Positions 1 to 5,738 of a DNA stretch of 8,804 nt are shown piece after piece; within the stretch, counting starts at the first letter, position 1, and each line of letters begins with the position of its first letter. A model generated the notes under the pieces. The model did no database searches, was not told the origin of the DNA, and worked only from the letters and a program-made list of their open reading frames with translations. Source of the stretch: Candidatus Moranbacteria bacterium CG_4_8_14_3_um_filter_34_16 (GTDB taxonomy: Bacteria; Patescibacteriota; Minisyncoccia; Moranbacterales; UBA2206); assembly GCA_002782345.1 (NCBI GenBank), contig PFHO01000021.1, positions 1 to 8,804 of the forward strand, written 5' to 3'. A program made the position numbers and the translations under genes.

Positions 1-1
1 A

Positions 2-1663
2 CTTTCTTCTGTAAATGATGCAGCTGGAAATACAGCTGGCGCACCAACAGGAACAACTTTTGTGATTGATACTACTGCACCAACAGTGACATCCACCACG
101 ATTGCTTCTAACAACGCAGATACTACACAAGCAAAAGTGGGAGATGTGGTGACACTTACTTTTGTTTCCAGCGAAGGAGTGCAAACGCCAACAGTAACAA
201 TCGCGGAAAATGGGGCAACTGTGACTCAAGGGATTGATAACCAGCACTGGACAGCGACTTATACAATGTTGTCGGGAGACGTTGCGGGTGTGGTTGCGTT
301 CAATATTGCCTTTACGGATTTAGCGGGAAATGTTGGAACGTCAGTGACCGCAACAAGTGATACTTCGAGTGTTACTTTTGATAAAATTGCCCCGGGGCCA
401 ACAGCGGTGACTATAGATTCTGATTCTGACGGAGACACGGATACTGATTATGCTAAGGTTGGCGATACAGTGACATTGGTCTTTACTTCTGACGAAAACA
501 TCAAAAATCCGACTGTGACTATTTTGGGACATGACGCGACCGAAGCCGGTGCTGGCACCTCATGGACAGCAACATATGTAGTTCAATCGGGTGATACAGA
601 AGGAACGGTTACCTTTGCGATTGATTATTCTGATTTGGCCGGCAATGCTGGAGCACAGGTGAGCACAGTCACAAATTCATCCAGTGTGGTTTTCGATGAA
701 ACAGATCCAGATGCTCCGGATTATCGAACTAACGAAGGACAATGGTTCAAGAGTAATCCGACATTGGATATCGATTTCTCTGATGATGTTGAGCTTGAAA
801 AAGTTGAATATAAGTTGAATAGTGGTGGAAGTTGGAGAGATATTGAAACCGATATTAATGATAATAACTATAATGATAACTGGAGTATGTCTAGTGGAGA
901 TTGGGATAGTATGAATGACGGGTCAAATTATTATCTCTATTTCCGCATAACCGATAAGGCGGGAAATGTCTATGAAACAGATGACAATGGTGAAGCATTT
1001 TATTTGAGAAAAGATAATGACGATCCTAGCGCGCCAACTTATGTCACTGCCGAAGATCAGACATTTTTTTCTAATCCAGTCTTAGATATTGACTTCTCTG
1101 ATTCTTGGACATTGGACAAAGTCAAATATCAATTGGACGGAGTCGGTGGAACATGGACAACTTTGGCAACCGGTTTGAGTGGAAAAACTTATACTACTAA
1201 TTGGAGTATGACTACTGGAATTTGGGATAACCTGGCTACTGGTACTCACTATATCTATTTCCAAATAACTGATGATGCTGGAAATGATTATGAGACCGGA
1301 AGCAACGGAGCTGGATTCTTGTTCTACAAAAACAGTGGTTCAGGTGGAACGATTGCCGGAGTTGAAAGTAATGGTGCGGTTGATGGCGGAGAAGGCGCGG
1401 TTCAGGGTGACCAAGCACCGGCTGGCGATCAAGGTGTATTAGGCGATGGAGCAAATAAGGATGGGGCGGTTGCACCGGTAGGCAATACCCCATGGTACAG
1501 AACATTGCCAGCGGAAATTATCGCAATTTTAATTTTCATTGGTTCCACTATCTGGTGGTGGATTAGAAGAAGAGGTTCAAGTGGCGGAGTGGGTATTTTG
1601 GGTAGCTTTATGTTCACCACTCTCAAAACCGTAGCTAGCCGAGTAAGGATGTTTTTTTGGTAG
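2..1663 (+). CDS. Partial surface protein with Ig-like repeats and C-terminal membrane anchor (5' end outside window)
   Basis: The frame is open from the first bases, so this is the last 553 residues of a longer protein; the GTG at 62 is internal. Four repeat units are visible. Units A (residues 21-127) and B (128-232) are bacterial Ig-like, starting near a TxAP motif, with AKVGDxVTLxF, an SWTATY-like strand and a DLAGN turn. Units C (233-339) and D (340-443) are a different subtype, sharing NPxLDIDFSD, NWSM and a closing ITDxAGNxYET. Unit B carries an Asp-rich loop (residues 139-149, alternating D with S/T/G) that resembles a calcium-binding loop. A Gly/Ala/Asp-rich stalk (about 444-501) leads to one membrane helix (about 505-521), then RRR and a 29-residue tail. 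No LPXTG sortase motif is seen. The protein is probably displayed outside the cell and held by its C-terminus, with a role in adhesion or the cell envelope. The GC content is visibly higher than in the genes downstream. Confidence 0.88.
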   Translation, partial: LSSVNDAAGNTAGAPTGTTFVIDTTAPTVTSTTIASNNADTTQAKVGDVVTLTFVSSEGVQTPTVTIAENGATVTQGIDNQHWTATYTMLSGDVAGVVAFNIAFTDLAGNVGTSVTATSDTSSVTFDKIAPGPTAVTIDSDSDGDTDTDYAKVGDTVTLVFTSDENIKNPTVTILGHDATEAGAGTSWTATYVVQSGDTEGTVTFAIDYSDLAGNAGAQVSTVTNSSSVVFDETDPDAPDYRTNEGQWFKSNPTLDIDFSDDVELEKVEYKLNSGGSWRDIETDINDNNYNDNWSMSSGDWDSMNDGSNYYLYFRITDKAGNVYETDDNGEAFYLRKDNDDPSAPTYVTAEDQTFFSNPVLDIDFSDSWTLDKVKYQLDGVGGTWTTLATGLSGKTYTTNWSMTTGIWDNLATGTHYIYFQITDDAGNDYETGSNGAGFLFYKNSGSGGTIAGVESNGAVDGGEGAVQGDQAPAGDQGVLGDGANKDGAVAPVGNTPWYRTLPAEIIAILIFIGSTIWWWIRRRGSSGGVGILGSFMFTTLKTVASRVRMFFW

Positions 1664-1675
1664 ATTGGAAATTAT

Positions 1676-1707
1676 AGGAGCGGGTTACAAACCCGCTCCT
1701 GCGGAGC
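1676..1707. repeat. GC-rich REP-like double hairpin after the surface protein
   Basis: An 11-bp perfect inverted repeat (AGGAGCGGGTT at 1676-1686, AACCCGCTCCT at 1690-1700) encloses a 3-base loop, ACA. Directly overlapping it, GCTCC (1695-1699) can instead pair with GGAGC (1703-1707) across TGC, so two mutually exclusive hairpins share one arm. It starts 13 bases after the stop codon of the surface protein. No T-tract follows, so it is not a canonical Rho-independent terminator, though it could stabilise the mRNA 3' end. Its GC-richness in AT-rich surroundings suggests a dispersed intergenic repeat. Copy number cannot be judged from one window. Confidence 0.6.
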
Positions 1708-1725
1708 AGTAGAAGGGAATAAAAA

Positions 1726-1851
1726 ATGTATTTTACTCCACCTTTCTTCCTAACACGGATATGGGATAAGATGTGGAGTAAGGTAAATACGGCAAGAAAA
1801 GAAATGCGCTTTGATAATGAAAATGAAGGCGTTTTTTGTGTTATAAAATAA
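1726..1851 (+). CDS. Possible small protein of 41 residues
   Basis: An ATG at 1726 opens 41 codons ending in TAA at 1849-1851. The product starts MYFTPPFFLTRIWDKM and ends in a charged stretch closing with FCVIK. A weak purine run (AGAAGGGAA, 1710-1718) lies upstream at a plausible distance for ribosome binding, which few genes in this window have. The N-terminal third is hydrophobic and aromatic and the remainder is charged, but no recognisable motif is present. It overlaps a 9-bp inverted repeat (1733-1741 and 1773-1781), and the weak terminator at 1807-1837 lies inside its last third, which argues against it. It could be chance. I do not recognise it. Confidence 0.25.
   Translation: MYFTPPFFLTRIWDKMWSKVNTARKEMRFDNENEGVFCVIK
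1807..1837 (+). terminator. Weak Rho-independent terminator candidate
   Basis: CGCTTT (1807-1812) pairs with AAGGCG (1826-1831), including one G-U pair, around a 13-base loop, and is followed at once by six T (1832-1837). The position suits the end of transcripts from the surface protein gene. The stem is short and the loop long, so it would be weak. It overlaps the 3' part of the possible small ORF at 1726-1851; both are unlikely to be functional together. Confidence 0.35.
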
Positions 1852-1891
1852 AATTAACTTTAAATGCTAGCGATTTTTTTTGGGTATATAA

Positions 1892-2023
1892 TAAACCTGT
1901 TGCTTAACAACTTACTGTTTCAATTTCCATATTTTGGTCAAATACCCTCAAAAATTGTTTGAAAAATTATGTCTCAAAATATCCAAAAATTTTGCTGTCG
2001 CAATTTATTAAACAACAGGTTTA
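1892..2023. repeat. Interval bounded by 11-bp inverted repeats (possible MITE-like relic or structured RNA)
   Basis: TAAACCTGTTG (1892-1902) is the exact reverse complement of CAACAGGTTTA (2013-2023), bounding a 132-bp AT-rich interval with no coding sequence. Further complementarity nests with it: GGGTAT (1882-1887) with ATACCC (1942-1947), and CAATTTCCA (1921-1929) with TGGAATTG (2032-2039) apart from one extra T. No convincing target-site duplication flanks the ends. It may be a small non-autonomous element relic or an RNA fold upstream of the ArsR-family gene. Confidence 0.4.
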
Positions 2024-2031
2024 ATAAATTG
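2001..2031. repeat. Perfect 12-bp AT-rich hairpin with CAACAGG loop
   Basis: CAATTTATTAAA (2001-2012) and TTTAATAAATTG (2020-2031) are exact reverse complements around a 7-base loop, CAACAGG. The loop is fully complementary to CCTGTTG at 1896-1902, so a loop-to-upstream (pseudoknot-like) interaction is possible. No T-tract follows. It sits about 70 bases upstream of the promoter of the ArsR-family gene. It could be part of an RNA fold, a protein-binding site, or one end of the 1892-2023 interval. Confidence 0.5.
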
Positions 2032-2102
2032 TGGAATTGGATCGGTTTTATTTAAAGAATGGATTAAATTTGTGAAATTTTATTTTGGTAAATTATAATT
2101 AT

Positions 2103-2131
2103 TTGACAACAATGATAAAGAGATATACTAT
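2103..2131 (+). promoter_or_regulatory. Sigma-70-type promoter of the ArsR/permease operon
   Basis: A perfect -35 hexamer TTGACA (2103-2108) is followed after 17 bases by TACTAT (2126-2131). TATACT (2124-2129) is an alternative -10 with a 15-base spacer. Transcription would start near 2138, giving a leader of about 24 bases with no Shine-Dalgarno before the ATG at 2162. The -10 overlaps the left arm of the operator palindrome, so a bound repressor would block polymerase. Confidence 0.75.
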
Positions 2132-2151
2132 TCTAATATAAATTAGAATAG
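2128..2151. promoter_or_regulatory. ArsR-family operator palindrome
   Basis: CTATTCTAAT (2128-2137) and ATTAGAATAG (2142-2151) form a perfect 10-bp inverted repeat with a 4-base spacer, ATAA. It overlaps the -10 and the likely start site, ending 10 bases before the start codon of an ArsR-family gene. Dyads of this size and position are typical operators for dimeric ArsR/SmtB repressors, so metalloid-relieved autorepression is inferred. I saw no second copy elsewhere in the window; genes from 3557 on would be under direct control only by read-through. A T-run follows the palindrome, but its position between promoter and start codon makes an operator likelier than a terminator. Confidence 0.75.
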
Positions 2152-2161
2152 TTTTTTATTT

Positions 2162-2470
2162 ATGGAAATAAATTGTCATACTAAAAATTCGCCAAAAAAA
2201 AAGGATGTTAAAAAAACCTATGCCTTTTTGCGCGCTGTCGCGGATGCCAATCGATTGAAAATTCTTTGCCTATTGCAAGGAAGTTCAAAGTGTGTGTGCG
2301 AGATAGTCCCGGTCATAGGAATTTCAGATAAACTTGTTTCGCATCATCTCAAACAATTGAAAAATATCGGACTACTAAACGAAAAACGCGAGGGCAATTT
2401 TATTCGCTATTCCTTGAATAAAAAAGCCATTCGGGAATACAAAAAAATTTTTAATCAAATAATAAAATAA
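2162..2470 (+). CDS. ArsR/SmtB-family metal(loid)-responsive repressor
   Basis: This 102-residue protein matches the usual length of the family. It has a winged helix-turn-helix: an ADANRLKILCLL helix (residues 27-38), then KCVCEIV (43-49), a recognition helix around SDKLVSHHLKQLKNIGLL (55-72) and a wing ending in FIRYSLN (80-86). The CVC pair (Cys44, Cys46) lies where ArsR and CadC proteins carry their ELCVCDL arsenic/lead/cadmium ligands. Cys5-His6 in the N-terminal arm and Cys36 are further candidate ligands, and an N-terminal Cys recalls CadC. The expected action is binding the operator at 2128-2151 and leaving it when a thiophilic ion binds. The ATG at 2162 is the only sensible start and has no Shine-Dalgarno. 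The permease gene starts 6 bases after its stop, so the two are probably one operon. The family is secure; the inducing ion is inferred. Confidence 0.92.
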   Translation: MEINCHTKNSPKKKDVKKTYAFLRAVADANRLKILCLLQGSSKCVCEIVPVIGISDKLVSHHLKQLKNIGLLNEKREGNFIRYSLNKKAIREYKKIFNQIIK

Positions 2471-2476
2471 AAAAAT

Positions 2477-3451
2477 ATGGATATTTTTTATCCGTTACAG
2501 TTAGTTGCTGATTGGCTAACAGCAAGAATTTTTCAACTGGATATTCAATCTCATCTAGGAAGTTCAATCAATTTTTTCATCTATGATTCGCTGAAAATAG
2601 TGCTTTTGCTTTTGGTGATCAACTATTTTATGGCGATTGTTCGGCATTATTTGCCTGTGGAAAAATTACGGGATTTTTTGGCTTCTCGCCGGTGGTACGG
2701 TTTTGATCATTTGATGGCATCTTTATTCGGCACCATCACCCCTTTTTGTTCCTGTTCTTCCATTCCACTTTTTGTCGGATTTTTGGAAGCGGGCATTCCT
2801 TTGGGAGTAACTTTTTCTTTTTTGATTACTTCACCTCTAGTCAATGAGGCGGCGGTAGTTTTGTTTTTTGGGCTGTTTGGTTGGAAGATAACTTTGTGGT
2901 ATGTTTTTGCGGGAGTGATACTAGGAGTAATTGGGGGATTTTTTTTGGGAAAATTAAAATTGGAAAAATATGTGGCGGATTATGTTTGGAAAATAAAAGC
3001 GCAAAAGTATCAAGCGGTGGAGGACAAAGAATCTTCTGGCGCCTTGGTGAAAAGATTTTGGCAAGAGGGTTGGCAAATTACCAAAAAAATTCTGCCTTAT
3101 GTTTTGGCCGGAATTGCTTTAGGCGCGGTTATTCATGGTTTTGTACCGACCGGATTTTTGGAAAAATATATTACCAAGGATAATCTGCTAGCTGTTCCAA
3201 TTTCTGTTCTCATAGCTGTGCCGATGTATGCTAATGCTACGAGTGTAATTCCAATTATGCAAGCTTTGGTGGAAAAAGGCATTCCATTGGGCACCGCTTT
3301 AGCTTTTATGATGGCAGTAGTGGGACTATCGTTACCGGAAGCCTTGATTTTGAAAAAAGTGATGAAAATTCCACTGCTGGTCTATTTTTTTGGGATAACA
3401 GCATTGAGTATTATGATTATTGGATATGCTTTTAATTTCTCTTTGAAGTAG
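2477..3451 (+). CDS. YraQ/ArsP-family permease (UPF0718/DUF318 type)
   Basis: This 324-residue integral membrane protein has about eight hydrophobic segments (roughly 34-57, 80-104, 110-135, 140-160, 203-222, 236-262, 270-290 and 297-320). The hallmark TPFCSCSSIPLF (residues 88-99) contains Cys91 and Cys93, followed by FSFLITSPLVNEA (113-125). A second conserved half has PMYANATSVIPI (249-260) and LSLPEALILKKVMK (284-297). A soluble charged loop (about 160-200) separates the halves. In this family ArsP exports methylated or aromatic arsenicals, and other members have been linked to Cu/Zn; the substrate here is unknown. Co-transcription with an ArsR-family repressor favours efflux of a thiophilic metalloid. 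Similar permeases are often found next to a small Thioredoxin_3 protein, and one lies at 7406 in this window, though separated by other genes. Confidence 0.9.
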   Translation: MDIFYPLQLVADWLTARIFQLDIQSHLGSSINFFIYDSLKIVLLLLVINYFMAIVRHYLPVEKLRDFLASRRWYGFDHLMASLFGTITPFCSCSSIPLFVGFLEAGIPLGVTFSFLITSPLVNEAAVVLFFGLFGWKITLWYVFAGVILGVIGGFFLGKLKLEKYVADYVWKIKAQKYQAVEDKESSGALVKRFWQEGWQITKKILPYVLAGIALGAVIHGFVPTGFLEKYITKDNLLAVPISVLIAVPMYANATSVIPIMQALVEKGIPLGTALAFMMAVVGLSLPEALILKKVMKIPLLVYFFGITALSIMIIGYAFNFSLK

Positions 3452-3495
3452 TTATTTGGTCAAAAAACAGTTTATTGTTGCAAATATTTATTTCT

Positions 3496-3524
3496 CTTAA
3501 TACTTACTTAATATTTTCTTCATA
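3496..3524 (+). promoter_or_regulatory. Three 7-bp direct repeats at 11-bp period: likely OmpR-family box
   Basis: CTTAATA occurs at 3496-3502 and 3507-3513, and CTTCATA (one mismatch) at 3518-3524; each starts exactly 11 bases after the last. This 7+4 arrangement on one face of the helix is how OmpR/PhoB-type regulators bind as head-to-tail dimers. The array lies 32 bases upstream of an OmpR-family gene and covers the -35 position of the promoter candidate at 3529-3534. That suggests autoregulation, with the regulator replacing a poor -35 contact. Confidence 0.6.
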
Positions 3525-3528
3525 ATGA

Positions 3529-3534
3529 TAAAAT
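3529..3534 (+). promoter_or_regulatory. Candidate -10 of the two-component operon
   Basis: TAAAAT (3529-3534) is 4 bases after the third 11-bp-period repeat. No good -35 is present at 16-18 bases; that position is occupied by repeat 2. A start near 3541 would leave a leader of about 16 bases with no Shine-Dalgarno before ATG 3557. A second TAAAAT (3545-3550) would give an essentially leaderless message and cannot be excluded. Confidence 0.4.
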
Positions 3535-3556
3535 GTTTTTTTGTTAAAATTATTAT

Positions 3557-4237
3557 ATGAAAAGAAAAATTCTCATAATTGAAGATGACAAAAAGATAGC
3601 TGAACTAGTAAAAATTTATCTGGAAAAAGAAAATTTTGAAACAGTGGTTATTTATGATGGCAAAGAAGGTTTGGAAAATTTTTTCAAGGAATCTCCTCAG
3701 TTAGTTATTTTAGATTTAATGTTACCGAAAATAGATGGACTGACTATTGCAAAATCTATTAGATCAAAAAGTGACTGCCCGATAATTATGCTTACCGCTA
3801 AAGATGAAGAATTTGATAAAATAATCGGATTGGAACTGGGAGCGGATGATTATATTGCCAAGCCGTTCAGTCCAAAGGAGATGGTGGCTCGCGTCAAAGC
3901 GGTCATGAGACGCACTTATAAAGGGAATAAAGAGTTTAATGAAATAATAAAAATTAAAGAAATAGAAATTAATCCCGCCAAATTTGAAGTCAAAAAACGC
4001 GGTAAGAAAATCAGTTTGACTAGAAGAGAATTCAAATTGCTCTTGGCTTTTGCCGGCAGTCCCGGGAAAATGTTTTCTCGCAACGAACTAATGAAAGAAA
4101 TTTATACCATAGACGACGAGCTTGTTTTTGACAGAACCATAGATGTCCATATAGCCAATCTAAGAAAAAAAATAAACGATAAAGATCAGCACCTAATTAT
4201 TACCATTACCGGAATGGGTTATAAGTTGGCAGAATAA
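3557..4237 (+). CDS. OmpR/PhoB-family response regulator
   Basis: This 226-residue protein is full length for the family. The receiver domain (about 1-118) has the acidic pocket Glu9-Asp10-Asp11, phosphoacceptor Asp53 in VILDLMLPKIDG, switch Thr80 in IIMLTA, Tyr99 and Lys102 in the AKPF motif. The C-terminal winged-helix domain (about 128-226) has the LTRREFKLLL helix, the FDRTIDVHIANLRKK recognition region and a terminal GMGYKL wing. It should be phosphorylated by the histidine kinase encoded 4 bases downstream and bind direct repeats with an 11-bp period; such repeats precede its own gene at 3496-3524. Targets beyond its own operon cannot be named. The thioredoxin-fold and membrane-redox genes that follow on the same strand are the obvious candidates. 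Confidence 0.95.
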   Translation: MKRKILIIEDDKKIAELVKIYLEKENFETVVIYDGKEGLENFFKESPQLVILDLMLPKIDGLTIAKSIRSKSDCPIIMLTAKDEEFDKIIGLELGADDYIAKPFSPKEMVARVKAVMRRTYKGNKEFNEIIKIKEIEINPAKFEVKKRGKKISLTRREFKLLLAFAGSPGKMFSRNELMKEIYTIDDELVFDRTIDVHIANLRKKINDKDQHLIITITGMGYKLAE

Positions 4238-4241
4238 AATT

Positions 4242-5351
4242 ATGCAATTAAAAATAAATTTGCAATGGAAGTTCACTTTATATTTTATGGCTTTAGTAGT
4301 CGGGATTATTTTGTTTCTTAATTTTTTTATAAATTTTCATGTTATCAATCAATTTAATGAATTCTGTCAAACATATCAAACTGAATTGCCGAAATGTTTA
4401 CATAGCGATGGAGGCACAAAATTTTTATCCACTATCAAAATATCTTTATTTTGGACAGGGGGTATTGGTTTGGTAGTCGCCTTATTTTTGGGTTATTTTA
4501 TGAGTCGTTTTTTGCTTACGCCTATTCAAAGTATAATCTTTGCTACTAAGAGAATTTCTCGCGGAGATTATACAACAAGAATAAATTTGAAAACCAATGA
4601 TGAAATAAATGAGTTGATTGATTCTCTCAATGTAATGTCCCAAGATTTGGGAAAAATAGAGAAATTGCGAAAAGATCTGATTGCCAATATATCTCATGAG
4701 CTGGCAACGCCATTGACTAATATCTATGGTTATACCGAAGCTTTGACGGATAATGTCATAAAAGATCAAGGAGAAAGAAGTAATGCCATAAAAATAATAA
4801 AAAGCGAAACAGAAAGATTGGTAAAATTAACAAGAGAATTGAAAAAGTTATCGTTGCTTGATGTGGATAACGCGAAATTGACATTTACTGATGAAAAATT
4901 AGACCAGCCAATTAAAGAAGTTATTGAAAGTTTCAAACTCAAATTGGAAGATAAGAAAATTAAAATAGAAACAGATTTTATAAAAGAAGCCTATGTCAGA
5001 ATAAACAAGGATAAAATAAAACAGGTTGTCGCTAATCTTTTGGATAATGCCATAAAATATTCCCCCGAAGAAGGAAAAATAATAATAAAAATAACAATAG
5101 AAAATGTTTGGCTAGCGCTTTCAATAAAGGATTTTGGAGAAGGCATTTCAAATGAAGATAAGAAATATATTTTTGAAAGATTTTACCGAGCAGATAAATC
5201 TCGCGTTGGAAATGGGGAGAATATCGGAATAGGGCTCGCAATTGTTAAGAAAATTGTTGATATACACAAAGGTAAAATAGAAGTCAAGAGCGATAAAAAC
5301 AAAGGTAGCGAATTTTTAGTTTATTTAAAACAAAAAAAGAGGCTTAATTGA
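4242..5351 (+). CDS. Membrane sensor histidine kinase
   Basis: This 369-residue protein has transmembrane helix 1 (about 11-33), a short external segment (about 34-64), transmembrane helix 2 (about 66-88), a HAMP linker (about 89-140), a HisKA domain with phospho-accepting His152 in ISHELATPLTN, and a HATPase domain. That domain has an N-box with Asn265 and Asn269, DFGEGI (297-302), FERFYRAD (311-318) and GIGLAIVKKI (329-338). All catalytic motifs are intact. The sensor segment is only about 30 residues and holds two Cys (Cys42 and Cys52, 10 apart). Both could form a disulfide or bind a thiophilic ion, which would suit a redox or metalloid sensor; this is inference. The gene starts 4 bases after the response regulator, so it is the cognate kinase. 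It ends in TGA. Confidence 0.95.
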   Translation: MQLKINLQWKFTLYFMALVVGIILFLNFFINFHVINQFNEFCQTYQTELPKCLHSDGGTKFLSTIKISLFWTGGIGLVVALFLGYFMSRFLLTPIQSIIFATKRISRGDYTTRINLKTNDEINELIDSLNVMSQDLGKIEKLRKDLIANISHELATPLTNIYGYTEALTDNVIKDQGERSNAIKIIKSETERLVKLTRELKKLSLLDVDNAKLTFTDEKLDQPIKEVIESFKLKLEDKKIKIETDFIKEAYVRINKDKIKQVVANLLDNAIKYSPEEGKIIIKITIENVWLALSIKDFGEGISNEDKKYIFERFYRADKSRVGNGENIGIGLAIVKKIVDIHKGKIEVKSDKNKGSEFLVYLKQKKRLN

Positions 5352-5366
5352 TTTTAGAAAATAAAT

Positions 5367-5432
5367 ATGAGTAAAACAAAAAAATATCTAATCTATGGCG
5401 GAGTCTTGATTGTTGTTTTTATCTTGATCTAG
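5367..5432 (+). pseudogene. Detached signal-anchor fragment of the first thioredoxin-like gene
   Basis: An ATG at 5367, 15 bases after the kinase stop, encodes 21 residues: a basic start (MSKTKK) and a hydrophobic helix (GGVLIVVFILI), then TAG at 5430-5432. The frame resumes as MSLGANKKI and meets TAA at 5460-5462. If one A of the A7 run at 5451-5457 were absent, the frame would continue as ANKKYNQIASIY straight into the thioredoxin domain that starts downstream. A signal anchor followed by a CxxC domain is exactly the layout of the paralogue at 5739. I therefore read this as the 5' end of that gene, broken by an amber codon and a one-base frameshift. A sequencing or assembly error could explain the frameshift but would not by itself explain the TAG. 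Confidence 0.55.
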
Positions 5433-5442
5433 ATGAGTTTGG

Positions 5443-5730
5443 GTGCGAATAAAAAAATATAATCAAATAGCGTCAATTTATTCTAGTGATAATTGCTCTA
5501 ATTGTGCTAAAATTGAAAAATATTTTATGGAAAATGATATAAAAAACAAGATCGGATATGATGAAAAAAATATTGATAAAAATGAAGCAGATTTTGAGCA
5601 GATGGCGGAAGATGTCGCTTATTGCGACATTAATATTGAATCATTTAATGTTCCATTTCTTTGGGCACAGAGAAAATGTTATACTAATGAAAAAGATATA
5701 ATTAATTTCTTTAATCAAAAACTAAATTAA
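5443..5730 (+). CDS. Thioredoxin-fold protein with CSNC motif, N-terminus lost (probable pseudogene)
   Basis: The open frame starts at GTG 5443 and gives 95 residues. It has a CxxC active site (Cys18-Ser-Asn-Cys21) followed by AKIEKYFMEN, a third Cys (in VAYCDIN), NVPFLW with the expected cis-Pro, then a fourth Cys (RKCY) and a DIINFFNQK C-terminus. These features align one for one with the next gene (CPHC, KACGI, GVPFLW, EKC, DIINFFEQK), so the two are tandem paralogues. Unlike its neighbour it has no signal anchor in frame; a matching anchor lies just upstream in another frame (5367-5432). The GTG has no ribosome site. It is either dead, or makes a cytosolic version. With an intact reading it would act outside the membrane as a thiol-disulfide protein. 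It ends 8 bases before the paralogue. Confidence 0.7.
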   Translation: MRIKKYNQIASIYSSDNCSNCAKIEKYFMENDIKNKIGYDEKNIDKNEADFEQMAEDVAYCDINIESFNVPFLWAQRKCYTNEKDIINFFNQKLN

Positions 5731-5738
5731 AAAAAATT

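Noticed and set aside
62..1333. CRISPR or DNA-level tandem repeat in the surface protein
   Set aside because: The repeats are protein-level Ig-like units with diverged DNA, no constant direct repeat and no spacers.
1236..1505. Antisense frame of 89 residues, and similar ones at 341-532, 1082-1264 and 1429-1626
   Set aside because: They lie wholly inside the surface protein gene, have no motif, and reflect the repeat composition on the opposite strand.
2128..2157. Palindrome followed by six T as a Rho-independent terminator
   Set aside because: It lies between a strong promoter and its start codon, has an AT-only stem core, and fits an ArsR operator better.
2881..3183. Second + strand frame of 100 residues inside the permease gene
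   Set aside because: It is out of frame with a clear full-length membrane protein and has no recognisable features.
3452..3495. Terminator after the permease
   Set aside because: Only 4-bp pairings with no T-tract could be found.
5349..5462. Recoded stop codons (TGA as glycine, or TAG read-through) to explain the broken thioredoxin gene
   Set aside because: The kinase and the CPIC/CAC protein end naturally in TGA and the surface protein in TAG, and a frameshift would still be needed at 5451-5457.
5475..5505. Second ArsR operator resembling TATTCTA...
   Set aside because: Only part of one half-site matches, there is no dyad, and it lies inside coding sequence.
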